Source of the DNA: Insolitispirillum peregrinum
GTDB lineage: Bacteria > Pseudomonadota > Alphaproteobacteria > Rhodospirillales > Rhodospirillaceae
Direction: 5' to 3'
Assembly (NCBI RefSeq): GCF_900156605.1
Contig: NZ_FTOA01000003.1
Span: forward strand, 620,001-684,000
Length of the DNA stretch: 64,000 nt
This document shows, piece by piece, positions 56,578-64,000 of this stretch; positions within the stretch are counted from its first letter, which is position 1; each line of letters begins with the position of its first letter. Position numbers and translations under genes: made by a program. The notes beneath the pieces were generated by a model that saw only the letters and a list, made by a program, of their open reading frames with translations, had not been told where the DNA came from and ran no database searches.

Positions 56578-57123
56578 TCAACAGAACCCCGTTTGCTCCT
56601 CGTTACGCGGTTGGTAGCAACTGCGGACCAAACCGTTGCGGAAGCCTTCGACCGACAGCAGGTTCCAGCGGTAACGCTGTGCGCCCGGTTCCCACAGCGG
56701 GATGCCTCGACCGAGGATCACCGGAACGGTATACAGCTCGACCTCATCAATCAGCCCGGCGGCCAGCAGCGGCGCGATGACCGAACGTCCGCCGCAGATC
56801 CACACCGTTCGCCCCGCCTGCCGGGCCTGTCGCACCGTTGCCTGTACGTCACCGGTGGCGCGGACGCCGGGCGGCGGGCTGTCGTCCAGCGGGCGGCGGG
56901 TCAGCACCTCGACCCGCTTGCCAGCGTAAGGCCACGGTTCATCCATCGCCCGCAGCTGGTCATAGGTGCGCCGTCCCAGTACCACCACATCGACCACCGC
57001 CAGAAAGGCGGCCATCCCGACCTCTTCGCTGTCAAATGGCTCCAGCCATGCCACCCCGCCAGCGGAATCGGCAATGTAGCCGTCCAGCGAGGTGGCAATC
57101 ATCAGGATCACCTGTCCGCCCAT
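56578..57123 (-). CDS. Dihydrofolate-reductase-fold protein (RibD C-terminal-like)
   Basis: 181 residues. VILMIATSLDGYIADSAGGV is followed by VVDVVVLGRRTYDQL and TVWICGGRSVIAPLLAAGLI with DEVELYTVPVILGRGIPLW, the typical signature of the YyaP/YwjB-like DHFR-superfamily reductases. Probably an NADPH-dependent reductase of unknown substrate. The true start could be the GTG at codon 5. The stop abuts the SGNH gene stop (TGATCA), and the start lies 2 bp after the thioesterase stop. Confidence 0.85.
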   Translation of the reverse strand: MGGQVILMIATSLDGYIADSAGGVAWLEPFDSEEVGMAAFLAVVDVVVLGRRTYDQLRAMDEPWPYAGKRVEVLTRRPLDDSPPPGVRATGDVQATVRQARQAGRTVWICGGRSVIAPLLAAGLIDEVELYTVPVILGRGIPLWEPGAQRYRWNLLSVEGFRNGLVRSCYQPRNEEQTGFC

Positions 57124-57125
57124 CC

Positions 57126-57542
57126 TCAGGCTCCGGTCCCGATCACCCGCTTGTGGCGGTTGTCGTCAATGGCGACAAAGGTGAACAGCCCTTCGGTGAC
57201 TTTTTCATGCACGTCGCTGTCCATCCGTCGTACCCAGGCTTCGACCGCAATCGCCAGCGAGGTCCGGCCCCGGCGGACTTCGTGGCAATAGCAGGTCAGC
57301 TCATCGCCGACGAACACCGGCTTGTGAAAGGTAAAGCCGTCAACCGCCACCGTTGCCACCCGTCCGCCCGCGCAATAGCGCGCGAAGGTGCCGCCCGCCA
57401 GATCCATCTGGCTCATCAGCCAGCCGCCAAACACGTCGCCCGACGGATTGGTGTCGGCGGGCATGGCGATGGTACGGATGCTGACCTCGCCCGTTGGTCC
57501 CGCCGGGGTGGAGCCCGATAGGGGGTGTACTGTCTCGCTCAT
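57126..57542 (-). CDS. yciA: Acyl-CoA thioesterase, hotdog fold (YciA-like)
   Basis: 138 residues from the ATG at 57542 (GGAGTAGCAGGA upstream); the longer frame to 57782 overlaps parE and is rejected. Motifs are IRTIAMPADTNPSGDVFGGW with the catalytic Asp, LMSQMDLAGGTFA and VAVDGFTFHKPVFVGDELTC. Hydrolyses a range of acyl-CoAs in the cytoplasm. It probably forms a two-gene unit with the DHFR-fold gene. Divergent from parE. Confidence 0.88.
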   Translation of the reverse strand: MSETVHPLSGSTPAGPTGEVSIRTIAMPADTNPSGDVFGGWLMSQMDLAGGTFARYCAGGRVATVAVDGFTFHKPVFVGDELTCYCHEVRRGRTSLAIAVEAWVRRMDSDVHEKVTEGLFTFVAIDDNRHKRVIGTGA

Positions 57543-57744
57543 TCCTGCTACTCCGGCTCTGTCCTTTTCCTGCCGAGAGAGATAGGCTACCCGGCCAGCA
57601 ACTGCAAACCCCGTAATCGGGGGCGGCGGGCAGACCCAGCGGGTTCTGCTTTCCTTTTGCGGCTGCTTTGGTGTAGTCCTAACTGCGTTTCTGTTCCCGG
57701 TTCGTTGCTTTTCTTTACCGCCACGTACAAGTCCGTAGGGTGCC

Positions 57745-59727
57745 ATGTCTGACCTGTTCCAAAACCTGTCTCCCAAGAACACCGACTACACCGCCAAGGA
57801 TATCGAGGTTCTCGAAGGTCTGGAGCCTGTCCGCAAGCGGCCGGGGATGTACATCGGCGGGACCGATGACAAGGCCCTGCACCATCTGGTGGCCGAAGTG
57901 CTCGACAACGCGATGGACGAGGCCGTCGCCGGGCATGCGTCGTTCATTGATCTGGAACTGGCTGCCGATGGCGCGGTCACCGTACGCGACAACGGGCGCG
58001 GCATTCCGGTTGATCCGCACCCGAAATACCCCGGCAAGTCGGCGCTGGAGGTCATTTTGACCACCCTGCACTCGGGCGGCAAGTTCGGTGGCGATGCCTA
58101 TAAGGTCTCGGGCGGTCTGCACGGGGTGGGGATCAGCGTGGTTAACGCCCTGTCGGAAGAAACCGTTATCGAGGTCGCCCGCGACAAGCAACTGTGGCGG
58201 CAACGCTATTCCCGTGGCCTGCCGCAGACGGCGTTGGAACTGGTCGGTCCGGTGCCCAACCGGCGCGGGACCACCGTCCGCTTCAAGGCCGACCCGGAGA
58301 TTTTCGGCCCGCGCGCCCGCTTCAAGCCTGCCACCCTGTACCGCATGGCGCGCTCGAAGGCCTACCTGTTCCGGGGCGTGCGGATTCGCTGGTCCTGTGA
58401 CCCGCTGTTGCTGAGTGACAGCGACGCCGTTCCGGCCAAAGAGGAATTGCACTTCCCCAACGGCGTGCAGGACTTTCTGGAAAGCGCCCTCAAAGGCCGC
58501 CCGACCGTCACCGGCATTTATGCCGGTCAGGGGACGCTGGCCGATGACATGGGATCGGTGGAATGGGCGGTGTGCTGGCCCGAGGATCAGGAGGCGTTCT
58601 TTTCCTCCTACGTCAACACCATCCCCACCCCCGAGGGCGGCACGCACGAAAACGGTCTGCGCAATGCCCTGACCAAAGGGTTGCGGTCGTTTGCCGATCT
58701 GGCGAAGGTCAAAAAGGGTGGCGACCTGACCGCCGAAGACGTGATGGGCGGCGCCTGTGTGATGCTGTCGCTGTTCATCCGCGAGCCGCAGTTTCAGGGC
58801 CAGACCAAGGAACGGCTGGCCTCGGCCGAAGCAACCCGGCTGGTCGAGCAAGCCCTGCGCGACCATTTCGACCACTGGCTGACCGCCGCGCCGGACGTGG
58901 CGAACCAGTTGCTGACCCATGCGCTGGAGCGGATGGACGAGCGTCTGCGCAAAAAGCAGAGCAAGGAGATGTCGCGCAAGACCGCCACCAAGCGTCTGCG
59001 TCTGCCGGGCAAGCTGGCCGACTGCTCGCGCTCGATTGCCACCGGCACTGAACTGTTTCTGGTCGAGGGTGATTCCGCTGGTGGCTCGGCCAAACAGGCC
59101 CGCAACCGCGAAATTCAGGCGGTGCTGCCCCTGCGCGGCAAAATCCTCAACGTCGCCTCGGCCTCGCTGGACAAGCTGCGCGCCAATCAGGAACTGACCG
59201 ATCTGGTCGAGGCGCTGGGCTGCGGCATCCGCGACCATTACGAAGCCGACAAGCTGCGTTATGAAAAGGTCATCATCATGACCGACGCCGACGTTGACGG
59301 CGCCCACATTGCCAGCCTGCTGATGACTTTCTTTTACCGTGAAATGCCGCGCCTGATCGAAGACGGTCACCTGTATCTGGCCATGCCGCCGCTTTATCGC
59401 CTGTCAACCGGCACCAAAAGCATCTATGCCCGCGACGATGCCCACAAGGACGCGCTGCTGAAGAAAGAGTTCAAGGGCAAAAAGGTCGATATCAGCCGCT
59501 TCAAGGGTCTGGGCGAAATGCCGCCGTCGCAGTTGAAGGAAACCACCATGAACCCGGCCAGCCGCACCCTGTTGCGGGTGGTGTTGCCGGGCAAAAAGAC
59601 CGAAGAAGACCGCGAAATCGCGCTGGCAACCGCCTCGCTGGTCGAGCAGTTGATGGGCCGCAAGCCGGAATTGCGCTTCCAGTTCATCCAGCAAAACGCC
59701 CAGTTCGCGGGCGATCTGGATATTTAG
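57745..59727 (+). CDS. parE: DNA topoisomerase IV subunit B
   Basis: 660 residues. The GHKL ATPase has VLDNAMDEAVAGHASFID, VRDNGRGIPVDPHPKYP and VSGGLHGVGISVVNALS. The transducer domain follows, then the TOPRIM domain with ELFLVEGDSAGGSAKQARNR and IIMTDADVDGAHIASLLMTF, and the C-terminal RFKGLGEMPPSQLKETTMNP. Length fits ParE rather than the longer GyrB. With ParC it decatenates daughter chromosomes. The stop TAG is the first codon of a repeat element. Confidence 0.96.
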   Translation: MSDLFQNLSPKNTDYTAKDIEVLEGLEPVRKRPGMYIGGTDDKALHHLVAEVLDNAMDEAVAGHASFIDLELAADGAVTVRDNGRGIPVDPHPKYPGKSALEVILTTLHSGGKFGGDAYKVSGGLHGVGISVVNALSEETVIEVARDKQLWRQRYSRGLPQTALELVGPVPNRRGTTVRFKADPEIFGPRARFKPATLYRMARSKAYLFRGVRIRWSCDPLLLSDSDAVPAKEELHFPNGVQDFLESALKGRPTVTGIYAGQGTLADDMGSVEWAVCWPEDQEAFFSSYVNTIPTPEGGTHENGLRNALTKGLRSFADLAKVKKGGDLTAEDVMGGACVMLSLFIREPQFQGQTKERLASAEATRLVEQALRDHFDHWLTAAPDVANQLLTHALERMDERLRKKQSKEMSRKTATKRLRLPGKLADCSRSIATGTELFLVEGDSAGGSAKQARNREIQAVLPLRGKILNVASASLDKLRANQELTDLVEALGCGIRDHYEADKLRYEKVIIMTDADVDGAHIASLLMTFFYREMPRLIEDGHLYLAMPPLYRLSTGTKSIYARDDAHKDALLKKEFKGKKVDISRFKGLGEMPPSQLKETTMNPASRTLLRVVLPGKKTEEDREIALATASLVEQLMGRKPELRFQFIQQNAQFAGDLDI

Positions 59728-60015
59728 ACCTGCGTGCGTTAAATCTGACGCGACAGTACACGACAGTCCGTGCAGAAGAATGGGCTACCGCCCATACCCG
59801 TTTGGGTGCGATGCCCCCAAGCCCCTATTTTTTCTTTAAATATCAAATCAATGGGGTCCGGGGCCTAAAGGCCCCGGCGAGGTTTGGAGCGGCGCTCCAT
59901 GATCTTTTTGTTTTGTGTCGTGTCCTGTGATCTGACGCAGGCACGCTGGTCCAACCTTTTGTCGTGCCGCATTGTTTTTGCGAAAACCGGTTCCTACTTT
60001 TCGCACAATGCTCTA
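59725..60015. repeat. Composite structured repeat, copy 4 (most complete, inverted)
   Basis: Runs from the parE TAG stop to GCTCTA. Order: flank TAGACCTGCGTGCG, inverted repeat GACAGTACACGACAGT (59752-59767), hairpins ATGGGC-TACC-GCCCAT (59780-59795), TTTGGGTGC/GCCCCCAAG (59801-59821) and CCGGGGCC-TAAA-GGCCCCGG (59858-59877), TGGAGCGGCGCTCCA, then TGTCGTGTCCTGTG (59916-59929). A linker nearly identical to that of copy 1 and the GCATTG...CAATGC palindrome (59969-60015) complete it. Both ends carry TAGA in the outward sense, so this may be the full unit. Confidence 0.9.
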
Positions 60016-60030
60016 AAAAATAAAAAAAAA

Positions 60031-60175
60031 GAGGGGGGACTTGGGGGCACGCGCCCCCAAACGCAGGCGTTAGAGCATTTCTCGGTCTCCAAGGATCACG
60101 ATAAATGCTCTAATGACTTGTTATCCAAGCAAATACGTCGTCGCAGATGTGTCCATCTGCTCGGGATTTGCTCTA
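60031..60175. repeat. Further hairpin repeats between parE and katA
   Basis: Three short palindromes follow copy 4. TTGGGGGC-ACGC-GCCCCCAA (about 60039-60058) looks like an isolated hairpin from the composite repeat. TTAGAGCATTT paired with AAATGCTCTAA (60070-60113) has the same ends as the other repeats. AGCAAAT...ATTTGCT (about 60128-60172) surrounds GCAGATG-TGTC-CATCTGC. Together with copy 4 they fill essentially the whole gap between two convergent genes. Confidence 0.75.
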
Positions 60176-60201
60176 GCCTGCCTCCCCCCCGACCATGGTC
60201 C

Positions 60202-61659
60202 TTACCCCTCCACCTCGCTCAGCGGAATGCCCAGGGCATCGGCAATTCCCTTGCCATAGGCCGGATCGGCCTGCAGGCAGTGGCGGATGTGGCGCAGCTG
60301 GATGTGACGCGGAACCTCGCCAATCGAGCGGGCAGTATTGTCGAACAGGGTTTGCTGCTGTTCGGGCGTCATCAGGCGGAACAGGTCGCCGGGCTGCGAG
60401 AAGTAATCGTCATCCTCGCGGTGGTTCCAGTGGTCGGCGGCTCCTTCGATAGTGAGCGGCGGCTCCGAGAAGTCCGGCTGTTCGGCCCATTGGCCCTGAT
60501 CATTCGGTTCATAGCCCAGCGTGCTGCCATAATTGCCGTCGATCCGCATCGTACCGTCGCGGTGATAGCTGTGGACCGGGCAGCGGGGAGCATTGACCGG
60601 AATCTGGTGCAGGTTGACCCCCAGACGATAGCGCTGGGCATCGCCATAGGAAAACAACCGCCCTTGCAGCATCTTGTCCGGCGAGAACCCGATGCCGGGA
60701 ACGATGTTGGCCGGGTTGAACGCCGCCTGCTCGACCTCGGCAAAGAAATTCGCCGGGTTGCGGTTCAGTTCCAGCACGCCGACCTCGATCAGCGGGTAAT
60801 CCTTGTGCGGCCAGATTTTGGTCAGATCAAAGGGGTTGTAGGGAACCTTTGACGCTTCGGCCTCGGGCATGATCTGGATGTGCAGCGTCCAGCGCGGGAA
60901 GTCGCCCTTTTCGATGCTGTCGTACAGGTCGCGCTGGTGGCTTTCGCGATCCTTGCCAATCACCGCTTCGGCTTCGGCATCGCTCAGGTTTTTGATGCCC
61001 TGCTGGGACTTGAAGTGGAATTTGACCCAGAACCGTTCGTTGGCGGCGTTGAGAAAGCTGAAAGTATGGCTGCCGAATCCGTGCATGTGGCGATAGGTGG
61101 CCGGAATGCCCCGGTCGCTCATCACGATGGTCACCTGATGCAGGGCTTCGGGCAGCGAGGTCCAGAAGTCCCAGTTGTTTTTTGCGCTGCGCAGGTTGGT
61201 GCGCGGGTCGCGTTTGACCGCGTGGTTGAGGTCAGGAAATTTCAGCGGGTCGCGCAAAAAGAACACCGGCGTATTGTTGCCGACCATGTCCCAGTTGCCT
61301 TCCTCGGTATAAAACTTCAGCGCGAACCCGCGAATGTCGCGTTCGGCGTCGGCAGCACCGCGCTCACCGGCAACGGTGGTAAAGCGGGCAAACAGCTCGG
61401 TTGTCTTGCCGACTTCGGAGAAAAGTTTGGCGCGAGTATAGCGGGTGATGTCGTGGGTGACGGTAAAGGTGCCATAGGCCCCCGATCCCTTGGCGTGCAT
61501 CCGCCGTTCGGGGATAACTTCGCGGTCAAAATGGGCCAGCTTTTCCAGAAACCAGACATCTTGCAGCAGCATCGGACCCCGGGGGCCGGCTGTCATCACA
61601 TTCTGGTTGTGTGCGACCGGACAGCCTGCCGCTGTGGTCAGTTTCTTTGAGTCGTCCAT
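60202..61659 (-). CDS. katA: Monofunctional heme catalase
   Basis: 485 residues from the ATG at 61659, with GGGAGG 10 nt upstream. The distal catalytic His is H55 in [19 protein letters not shown], the Asn is in [20 protein letters not shown], and the proximal heme-ligating Tyr is in [14 protein letters not shown]. The small-subunit size fits clade 3 catalases. No signal peptide, so cytoplasmic. It removes hydrogen peroxide. No OxyR gene is adjacent. Confidence 0.96.
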   Translation of the reverse strand: MDDSKKLTTAAGCPVAHNQNVMTAGPRGPMLLQDVWFLEKLAHFDREVIPERRMHAKGSGAYGTFTVTHDITRYTRAKLFSEVGKTTELFARFTTVAGERGAADAERDIRGFALKFYTEEGNWDMVGNNTPVFFLRDPLKFPDLNHAVKRDPRTNLRSAKNNWDFWTSLPEALHQVTIVMSDRGIPATYRHMHGFGSHTFSFLNAANERFWVKFHFKSQQGIKNLSDAEAEAVIGKDRESHQRDLYDSIEKGDFPRWTLHIQIMPEAEASKVPYNPFDLTKIWPHKDYPLIEVGVLELNRNPANFFAEVEQAAFNPANIVPGIGFSPDKMLQGRLFSYGDAQRYRLGVNLHQIPVNAPRCPVHSYHRDGTMRIDGNYGSTLGYEPNDQGQWAEQPDFSEPPLTIEGAADHWNHREDDDYFSQPGDLFRLMTPEQQQTLFDNTARSIGEVPRHIQLRHIRHCLQADPAYGKGIADALGIPLSEVEG

Positions 61660-62300
61660 CGTCCTGGTGCCTCCCGTTTGGCGGTGATGAAACCCATTAG
61701 ACGCCTGGATTTTTAATCGGTCCAACTGACTTTATTTGTCTTATTGATCTGTTTATCCGATTGGTATTGTTTTGTTGATGGCGCTTTGGCAGATATTTTC
61801 AGTCTGGCTGCTCTTTGCAATCCCTTGGGACAGGATAATTTTATGACAAACGGCAAGGGTGGATGGCCTTTTTGGCAGGGGGACCATTATACCTATGTGC
61901 ATTTATCGGGCTTGTTCAGACAAAAGCATCGCCCGGTAAGGAGGCGGGTGTTCTGACCTGCTGCTGGAAAAACTTGTGGCATTGCACAATGACTGGTTTT
62001 GTCAGCACGCTGTTGCGAAAGGATGGTTGTATTGTAACTATTTGTTTTTAAAGAAGAAATATTGAAATCATTAGGGGGTGCTTCAGAAAGCCTTCGCGCG
62101 GAAACCCTACTTATCCTGAAATATTTAAGGTGAATATGTTGTTCTTTGCATAAAATGCAGGGCAAATGTTCCCGAAACTGTCAATTTATGGGGGGTTACA
62201 CTTTTTTATTTTTGAATATAGGGGGTGGAATCCGGTCTAATGCTGAATGAGCGGTCAGTCGCGGCTGTTGCATAAAGATCGAGCAAGGCGGAGAGTTCTG
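61660..62300. other. Long AT-rich divergent intergenic region
   Basis: 641 bp between the divergent katA and the chemoreceptor at 62301, AT-rich in parts (for example TATTTGTTTTTAAAG near 62040). Short frames on both strands lack motifs and good start signals. It must contain two promoters; I could not place them. A partial hairpin, CGCCCGGTAAGGAGGCGGG, lies at 61931-61949. Confidence 0.4.
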
Positions 62301-64000
62301 ATGAGTGACACGATTTCAATGGAAACTTATGAGAGCGCTCCTCAGACGCGGGTTACGCCTGTCTCTTCTCCTGCCAAGGGACTAAGCCTGTCGATCGGTC
62401 AGCGTATTACGCTGGGGTTTGCCGCCGTGCTGGTGCTGCTGGCTGCCATTTCGGGCGGTGCCATTTACAGCTCGCAGGTTGTGCGGTCGTCGGTGCAGCA
62501 GTTCCGGGACCAGTCCGATGCCTCGTTGTCGGTCGGCAAGCTGAAGCAGGAATTCCTGGCGATGGACTCGCTGGTCAACCGCTACAGCCTTGACGGTTCG
62601 CAGGAAAAGGCGCAGGCCATTGCCGACAAAAGCATGGGCCTGATCACTGCCATCGACAACGGCCTGAAAGCCGTGCCGGAAACCTCGGAAGCCTATCCGC
62701 TGTTGAAAGAGCTGTCCGGCGCGATGAAGAATTATGCGGGTGATTTCTCGTCGATGACCATTCTGCGCATGCAGTTTGAAACCGTTTCCGACAAAACCCT
62801 GTCGACCGAAGGCGACAATCTGGTGTGGCTGCTCAGCCAGTTGTCGAGTGAACTGGGCAGCATGGGCAACGCCTATGGCGTGACCTATGCCCGCAACGCC
62901 CGCGAGTCCGCCCTGCAGGCCCGGCTGTCGTCGTACATGTATCTGGGCCGCTACAAGCCCGAACTGGCCGAACAGACCCGCAAGCAGCTGAAGGAACTGG
63001 AATGGCCGCTGAAGCTGGTCGGAACGTCGCTGGAGCGGATGGGTGATCAGGAAAACGCCACCAAGGCGCGTGAACTGCTGGAAAAGGTGCAGGCTGCCTA
63101 CAAGAGCTATGGCCGTGCCTTTGACCGCTCGGCTGGTCTGCTGCAGGAACTGCGGACGCTGGCCGATGACTCGATGATGAAGCAGGTCAGCCATCTGGCT
63201 GAGTCGTTTGACAAGCTGACTGCCATTTCCGACACCGAGCGCGGTGAAATCGAAGCCTCGATGGAACACCAGATGAAGTTCAGCGAGCATGTGATCATGG
63301 CCGCTGGTGGTATTGGCCTGCTGCTGGGGGCGCTGTTCGCGGTGCTGATCGGGCGCAGCCTGTCCCGTCCGGTGCTGGCGATGGCCGGGGCGATGCAGGA
63401 ACTGGCTGATGGCCGTCTGGATGTGGATGTGCCCGCCCGGGATCGTGGCGACGAACTGGGGCAGATGGCGCAGGCACTGGAAGTGTTCAAGGAACATGCT
63501 GAAGCCAACCGCCGCCTGGAAGAACAGCAGCGCGTAATGGCGGCCAAGGCCGAGCAGGAGCGCCGCTCCCTGATGGATGGCATGGCCGACGATTTCCAGA
63601 CCAATGTCGGTCACATCGTCGAAATGGTCAGCCAGTCGTCGCAGGTGATGCAGACGCTGGCCCAGCAGATGACCGACAGTGCTGCCTCAGCCCAGCGCCG
63701 GGCCGAACGGGTGGCCTCGGCGTCGGAAGAAGCCTCGGCCAACGTGCAGACGGTGGCGGCGGCAGCCGAAGAACTGGCGGCGTCGATTCATGAAATTGGC
63801 CGTCAGGTGAAGGAATCGTCGTCGATCGTCCATGCGGCGGTGGAAGAAACCGAGCGCACCGATGCGATGGTGCGTGGTCTGGCCGACAGCGCCCAGCGGA
63901 TTGGCGAAGTGGTGGCGCTGATTTCCGACGTTGCCAACCAGACCAACCTGCTGGCCCTGAACGCCACCATCGAAGCCGCCCGTGCCGGGGAGGCTGGCAA
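62301..64000 (+). CDS. Methyl-accepting chemotaxis protein, 5' part (runs off window)
   Basis: 566 residues are visible; the stop lies beyond 64000. The ATG has GGAGAG upstream. A cytoplasmic tail of about 35 residues precedes TM1 (about 38-60). The periplasmic sensor of about 270 helical residues has the size of a helical-bimodular (HBM) domain. TM2 is about 333-357 (AAGGIGLLLGALFAVLIG), then HAMP, then the signalling hairpin reaching [20 protein letters not shown] just before the edge. It is clearly a different subtype from the tandem receptors at 31-35 kb. Ligand unknown. Confidence 0.94.
   Translation, partial: MSDTISMETYESAPQTRVTPVSSPAKGLSLSIGQRITLGFAAVLVLLAAISGGAIYSSQVVRSSVQQFRDQSDASLSVGKLKQEFLAMDSLVNRYSLDGSQEKAQAIADKSMGLITAIDNGLKAVPETSEAYPLLKELSGAMKNYAGDFSSMTILRMQFETVSDKTLSTEGDNLVWLLSQLSSELGSMGNAYGVTYARNARESALQARLSSYMYLGRYKPELAEQTRKQLKELEWPLKLVGTSLERMGDQENATKARELLEKVQAAYKSYGRAFDRSAGLLQELRTLADDSMMKQVSHLAESFDKLTAISDTERGEIEASMEHQMKFSEHVIMAAGGIGLLLGALFAVLIGRSLSRPVLAMAGAMQELADGRLDVDVPARDRGDELGQMAQALEVFKEHAEANRRLEEQQRVMAAKAEQERRSLMDGMADDFQTNVGHIVEMVSQSSQVMQTLAQQMTDSAASAQRRAERVASASEEASANVQTVAAAAEELAASIHEIGRQVKESSSIVHAAVEETERTDAMVRGLADSAQRIGEVVALISDVANQTNLLALNATIEAARAGEAG

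Noticed and set aside
57543-57782. Long N-terminal extension of the thioesterase
   Set aside because: It would overlap parE and has no hotdog-family similarity; a good ribosome-binding site precedes the ATG at 57542.
61840-62300. Riboswitch or small gene upstream of the third chemoreceptor
   Set aside because: Looked for c-di-GMP-type motifs and short coding frames; nothing matched well enough to report.
62382-63614. 410-codon minus-strand frame near the window end
   Set aside because: It is the shadow of the truncated chemoreceptor, whose plus-strand frame is open from 62301 to the window edge with clear domains.

Overview
The window is GC-rich (roughly 60% or more) DNA from an alphaproteobacterium, most plausibly a free-living, motile member of the Rhodospirillales. 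This rests on gene content and style: a fused CysNC, a riboswitch-controlled split glycine decarboxylase (gcvPA/gcvPB), a CitE-like malyl-CoA lyase, several chemoreceptors, a Zur-type box before znuCBA, and alphaproteobacterial AGAGC-type palindromic repeats. The genus is inference; no rRNA is present.

Layout. 1-4.7 kb (minus): ilvB-ilvH-ilvC for branched-chain amino acids, with miaA upstream. 4.8-7.3 kb (plus): serB and an orphan sigma-54 response regulator. 7.5-10.1 kb (minus): an O-antigen-ligase-like membrane protein and a Gln-rich EF-hand protein. 10.3-13.2 kb (minus): cysD-cysNC sulfate activation. 13.4-23.8 kb (minus): uppS and htpX, then a tightly overlapping envelope run ispH-thrB-rnhA-msbA-(DUF374 acyltransferase)-waaA-lpxK-lpxL-like. 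24.0-29.4 kb (plus): a lipoprotein, a tandem glycine riboswitch and gcvT-gcvH-gcvPA-gcvPB. 29.5-37.5 kb: a ClC antiporter, two tandem paralogous chemoreceptors, a MerR regulator, mgtE and tRNA-Leu(GAG). 37.6-40.8 kb: lipB, a LysR regulator and a divergent two-gene unit ending in a metallo-beta-lactamase-fold hydrolase. 40.9-43.7 kb (plus): a Zur-box-controlled small membrane ORF plus znuC-znuB-znuA. 43.7-46.8 kb: a graveyard of IS5, IS3 and IS481 remnants with one AT-rich passenger gene. 46.8-57.5 kb: a heme-motif GGDEF/EAL protein, CitE-like lyase, PhoH-like ATPase, family-9 glycosyltransferase, lipoprotein, an MBOAT/SGNH acyl-transfer pair, a DHFR-fold protein and a thioesterase. 57.7-64 kb: parE, katA and the 5' part of a third chemoreceptor that runs off the window.

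The most unusual content is non-coding. Two families of structured repeats sit in the gaps between genes. One is a mosaic of about 230-290 bp with 16-bp terminal inverted repeats and up to five stacked hairpins. The stems change sequence between copies while pairing and a GGYA loop are kept. The other is a 94-95 bp two-hairpin palindrome. Both families end in TAGA or TAGAGC, and in at least five places that end is the TAG stop codon of the neighbouring gene. They may act as 3'-end or terminator RNA modules and may have spread by transposition.

No CRISPR array, prophage or complete classical defence system was seen. Start codons were re-chosen from ribosome-binding sites and operon overlaps wherever the longest reading frame looked too long.
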